From: Agrobacterium rosae
GTDB lineage: Bacteria > Pseudomonadota > Alphaproteobacteria > Rhizobiales > Rhizobiaceae
Assembly (NCBI RefSeq): GCF_002915175.1
Contig: NZ_NXEJ01000006.1
Coordinates: forward strand, 380,626-444,625
Direction: 5' to 3'
Length of the DNA stretch: 64,000 nucleotides
Shown: positions 61,425-64,000 of the stretch, piece after piece
Position numbering within the stretch: position 1 is the first letter of the stretch
How the letters are laid out: each line of letters opens with the position of its first letter
The notes under the pieces: generated by a model
What the model saw: only the letters and a program-made list of their open reading frames with translations
Told to the model about the DNA's origin: nothing
Database searches by the model: none
Program-made: the position numbers and the translations under genes

Positions 61425-62717
61425 TTACGCTGTCCAGCGCGCAATATCGCCGCTTTCGCCGATCATGGCCAGACCATGGGCGATGGAGAGCAATTCGCCG
61501 CCGCTCTCGATTTTGTCCGCATCGAAACGCCGGGTGAAAAGCTGGCGCACGGCAGGCACGAAAGAGGTGCCGCCGGTGAGGAACACCTTGTCGATCGCTT
61601 CAGGGGCGGTCTGGGTCTTTTCCAGAACTTCATCCAGCGCACCTTCGATCTTAGCCAGATCGTCGCTGATCCATTGATCAAAGTCGGAACGCTTGACGAC
61701 CTTACGGCCAGCCTTGCCCAGCGGCGAAAAGTTGAACTCCGCTTCTTCATTTGAAGACAGCGCCATCTTGGTGGCCGAAATGGCCTGGTAGAGCGGGTAG
61801 CCCTCATCATGCTCGACAAGGTCGATGAACATTTCCAGCTTTTCCGGCTCCAATGCAGACCGCACCAGCGATTTCAGATCGGCAAACTCCTTGGTGGTCT
61901 TGAAGATCGACAGTTGGTTCCAGCGCCCAAAATTGACGTAATAACCGCTTGGCACATCCAGGATTTTGTCGAAGCTCTTGAACTTGCTGCCCTTGCCGAT
62001 TTCCGGCGACACCAGATTGTCGATCATGCGAAAGTCGAAGTGGTCTCCTGCAACGCCGACGCCCGAGTGACCGATGGGGGTCGCGGAAAGCTTGCCGGCA
62101 TGGGATTCGAAACGGATGAGCGAATAGTCGGTGGTGCCGCCGCCAAAGTCGGCGACCAGAACATTGGCGTCCTTATTGAGGCTCTGCGCAAAATAATAGG
62201 CGGCAGCAACGGGCTCGTAGACATAGTGGATTTCCGGAAAACCGGCGCGGGTCAGCGCGTCGTTGTAACGCGCAATCGCCAAGGCTTCATCCGGGTTGCC
62301 ACCTGCAAAGCGAACCGGACGACCGGCGATGACGGTGGAAACGTCCTGCGGCCATTCATCGCCCGCATAGGTCTTCAGCTTGCGCAGGAACACTTCCATC
62401 AGGTCTTCGAAGCTCTGGCGCTTGGCATAGACCAGCGTGCCCTGAAACAGCGACGAGGCGGCAAAGGTCTTGATGGATTGCAGAAAGCGGCAATCGCCGG
62501 GATTGTCGATGAACTGGCGAATGGCCGCATGGCCCGCCTCGACTTGAAGCGCAGCGGCACCGAATGTGCCGGATTTCATGAAGGACAGCGCGGTGCGCAT
62601 GCTGTCCGTGGTCCCGGCGCTGCTGGTAAAGCGCATGGAATGGCTGGTGTTGTTGCTGTCGGAGAGTGCCATGACCGTGTTGGTCGTGCCGAAATCGAGG
62701 CCGAGTGTCCGTGTCAT
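61425..62717 (-). CDS. YegD-like Hsp70-family protein
   Basis: 430 residues. Actin-type ATPase of the Hsp70 family without a full substrate domain: phosphate-1 LGLDFGTTNTVMALSD, phosphate-2 VLVADFGGGTTDYSLIRF, and adenosine motif VFLTGGTSFVPAVRQLF. Resembles E. coli YegD; likely a chaperone-like ATPase, partner unknown. ATG 62717 with aaggaatc is preferred to a start 25 codons upstream. Confidence 0.9.
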   Translation of the reverse strand: MTRTLGLDFGTTNTVMALSDSNNTSHSMRFTSSAGTTDSMRTALSFMKSGTFGAAALQVEAGHAAIRQFIDNPGDCRFLQSIKTFAASSLFQGTLVYAKRQSFEDLMEVFLRKLKTYAGDEWPQDVSTVIAGRPVRFAGGNPDEALAIARYNDALTRAGFPEIHYVYEPVAAAYYFAQSLNKDANVLVADFGGGTTDYSLIRFESHAGKLSATPIGHSGVGVAGDHFDFRMIDNLVSPEIGKGSKFKSFDKILDVPSGYYVNFGRWNQLSIFKTTKEFADLKSLVRSALEPEKLEMFIDLVEHDEGYPLYQAISATKMALSSNEEAEFNFSPLGKAGRKVVKRSDFDQWISDDLAKIEGALDEVLEKTQTAPEAIDKVFLTGGTSFVPAVRQLFTRRFDADKIESGGELLSIAHGLAMIGESGDIARWTA

Positions 62718-62858
62718 TGCAATGATTCCTTGGTTTTTAGACAGGTCGAAATAGGCCGAGGCGTGCTCAAGCCCGTCAGTCCGGATGCCCATGGCATCGG
62801 TGATTTTTGAGGAGGGCGCGTCATTGCATGACGGCTGGCCTATGGCAAGCGGGGAGGC

Positions 62859-63755
62859 TCAGTTTTTTGCCATTTGTGCGGCCCGGCTTTGCTGCGCCTC
62901 TTCCTGCAGCCATTTGGAAAACGTTGCCATGGCAGGCGTAACCGCCCGCGATTTCAGCCGCGTGAGCCAATAGCATCCTTTTGAGACATACACCGGGAAA
63001 GGCTGCTCAAGCAGGCCGGAAGAGAGTTGTCGGCTGAACATCAGCGGCGGGGCAAGCGCAATACCGGCACCCTGCAAAGCGGCCTCAATCATCAAGACGG
63101 ATGAGTCGAAAACGATGCCACGGATTTTCGGGGGCGAGACACCGGCGGCCTCGAACCATTCCGGCCATTCATCGACGCGGTAGGAACGCAAAAGCGGCTG
63201 GGCGGCGATATCCTGCGGTGAGCTCAGCTGGCGTGCGATGGCGGGAATGCAGAGCGCCGAATGTGGCGCTTCGAACAGCTCTTCCGCTTCCGTATCGTGC
63301 CATGCGCCATTGCCGAAGCGAATGGCGTAATCCAGCCCTTCGGCGGCGATATCGACGCGATTGTTATTGGTGGAAAGCCTGATATCGATGAACGGGTAAC
63401 GCGCCTGAAATGCGCCAAGCCGCGGCAACAACCAGCCGATCGCGAATGTGCCAACGGCACCGAGAGTGAGCACATCGCGCAGATGCCCGTCCTCGAAGCG
63501 TTGCAACATATCGGCCATGCGGTCGAACGAGTCGCGCAGCGTCGGCAGAAGGGCAAGCCCGTCCTCGGTAATCATCAATCCGCGCGGCAGACGCCGGAAC
63601 AGTTCCACGCCCAGCGTCTGCTCCAGAAGCTTGACCTGGTGGCTGATGGCGGTTTGCGTGACGCACAGTTCTATGGCCGCACGCGTGAAGCTGAGATGCC
63701 GCGCGGCGGCCTCAAAGGCACGTAAAGCGTTAAGAGGAAGATGTGGGCGTACCAT
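62859..63755 (-). CDS. LysR-family transcriptional regulator (AmpR/GcvA-like)
   Basis: 298 residues. Helix-turn-helix at the start (LNALRAFEAAARHLSFTRAA, then CVTQTAISHQVKLLEQTLG), effector domain from about 95 (LTLGAVGTFAIGWLLPRLGA). The opening PHLPLNALRAFEAAARHLSF is typical of the GcvA/AmpR subgroup, which often controls a divergent beta-lactamase gene. It lies 104 bases from, and divergent to, a probable beta-lactamase gene at the window end. Confidence 0.9.
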   Translation of the reverse strand: MVRPHLPLNALRAFEAAARHLSFTRAAIELCVTQTAISHQVKLLEQTLGVELFRRLPRGLMITEDGLALLPTLRDSFDRMADMLQRFEDGHLRDVLTLGAVGTFAIGWLLPRLGAFQARYPFIDIRLSTNNNRVDIAAEGLDYAIRFGNGAWHDTEAEELFEAPHSALCIPAIARQLSSPQDIAAQPLLRSYRVDEWPEWFEAAGVSPPKIRGIVFDSSVLMIEAALQGAGIALAPPLMFSRQLSSGLLEQPFPVYVSKGCYWLTRLKSRAVTPAMATFSKWLQEEAQQSRAAQMAKN

Positions 63756-63859
63756 GACAAGACCAACTATAATTCATGCCTGAAGGCAGATATCATCATT
63801 TGTCGGCACGCAACAGGTCGGAATACAAAGACGACGCCACAGCCAAAGGGAGAGTGTTG

Positions 63860-64000
63860 ATGACGATCAAACGGCGCATAGGTTTCGTACTTTGTTCAGT
63901 GTTTACAATGAGTTGTTTTGGTTCTTTCGGCGCTCATGCTGCGGAGACTGTACAATGCACAGTCATTCTCGACGCAAAAAGCGGTGAGGCACTGCATCGA
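63860..64000 (+). CDS. Probable class D (OXA-type) beta-lactamase, N-terminal 47 codons, cut by window edge
   Basis: ATG after gggagagtgttg. Signal peptide (RRIGFVLCSVFTMSCFGSFG, AHA) then ETVQCTVILDAKSGEALHR, which matches the start of mature OXA-type enzymes (CT-x-I-x-DA-x-[ST]-G). The active-site STFK lies beyond the window, so the class cannot be proved. Position beside an AmpR-like regulator supports a regulated beta-lactamase. Confidence 0.6.
   Translation, partial: MTIKRRIGFVLCSVFTMSCFGSFGAHAAETVQCTVILDAKSGEALHR

Noticed and set aside
61809-62810. 333-codon + strand frame opposite the Hsp70-like gene
   Set aside because: Shadow frame; the reverse strand has all three Hsp70 ATPase motifs.
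1-64000. tRNA, rRNA or insertion-sequence transposase genes
   Set aside because: Looked for T-loop wording, rRNA core sequence and transposase motifs; none found. The GTA cluster also lacks an integrase or attachment sites, so it is not called a prophage.

Overview
The window is chromosomal DNA from a Rhizobiales alphaproteobacterium, most likely Agrobacterium or a close Rhizobium relative. The evidence is high-GC coding DNA, an alphaproteobacterial gene transfer agent (GTA) cluster, the rhizobial block feuNPQ - cycHJKL - degP - two-component pair - glnE - pleC, and many rhizobial mosaic palindromic repeats. Names rest on motif and context reading; no database search was possible.

Layout. 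1-3.4 kb: copper operon (CopA-type ATPase cut by the window edge, HmrR/CueR regulator, copper chaperone). 3.4-4.3 kb: MazE/MazF-like toxin-antitoxin pair behind a perfect 18-bp palindrome. 4.3-13.3 kb: small conserved genes, a GH32 beta-fructosidase, SelO, a saccharopine-dehydrogenase-family enzyme divergent from an Lrp regulator, a lone LolC/E-like periplasmic domain, and a membrane alpha/beta hydrolase. 13.7-32.7 kb: an apparently intact GTA cluster (terminase, portal, protease, capsid, connectors, tail, baseplate). It is interrupted by non-structural cargo (nitrilase, endolysin-like protein, Dabb protein, strong terminator), by a reverse-strand DUF4160/DUF2442 pair, and by at least eight repeat elements. 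33-35.5 kb: feuN-feuP-feuQ. 36.2-40.4 kb: cytochrome c maturation genes cycHJKL. 40.8-44.7 kb: DegP protease and a second OmpR/EnvZ-type pair. 44.8-49.9 kb: glnE, two small genes and a membrane phosphoesterase. 49.9-52.3 kb: PleC-like cell-cycle kinase with a TTAA-N7-TTAA CtrA-type box upstream. 52.5-64 kb: PepN, a soluble chemoreceptor-like protein, an EamA transporter, a winged-helix-like protein, a DxD glycosyltransferase-like protein, a variant family 4 uracil-DNA glycosylase, a YegD-like Hsp70, a LysR regulator and, divergently, the first 47 codons of a probable class D beta-lactamase.

The strongest unusual signal is palindromic repeats invading genes and operons. One double insertion lies in frame inside copA and adds roughly 95 residues to the nucleotide-binding domain. 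One 118-bp element covers the beginning of cycL, so the likely start codon lies in the repeat. Seven copies of a ~168-bp element, in both orientations, are spread through the window, five of them in or flanking the GTA cluster. Other points of interest are the antisense DUF4160/DUF2442 pair inside the GTA tail genes, the terminator between GTA terminase and portal, the DNA glycosylase lacking two of the usual four Fe-S cysteines, and the single-domain LolC/E-like secreted protein.
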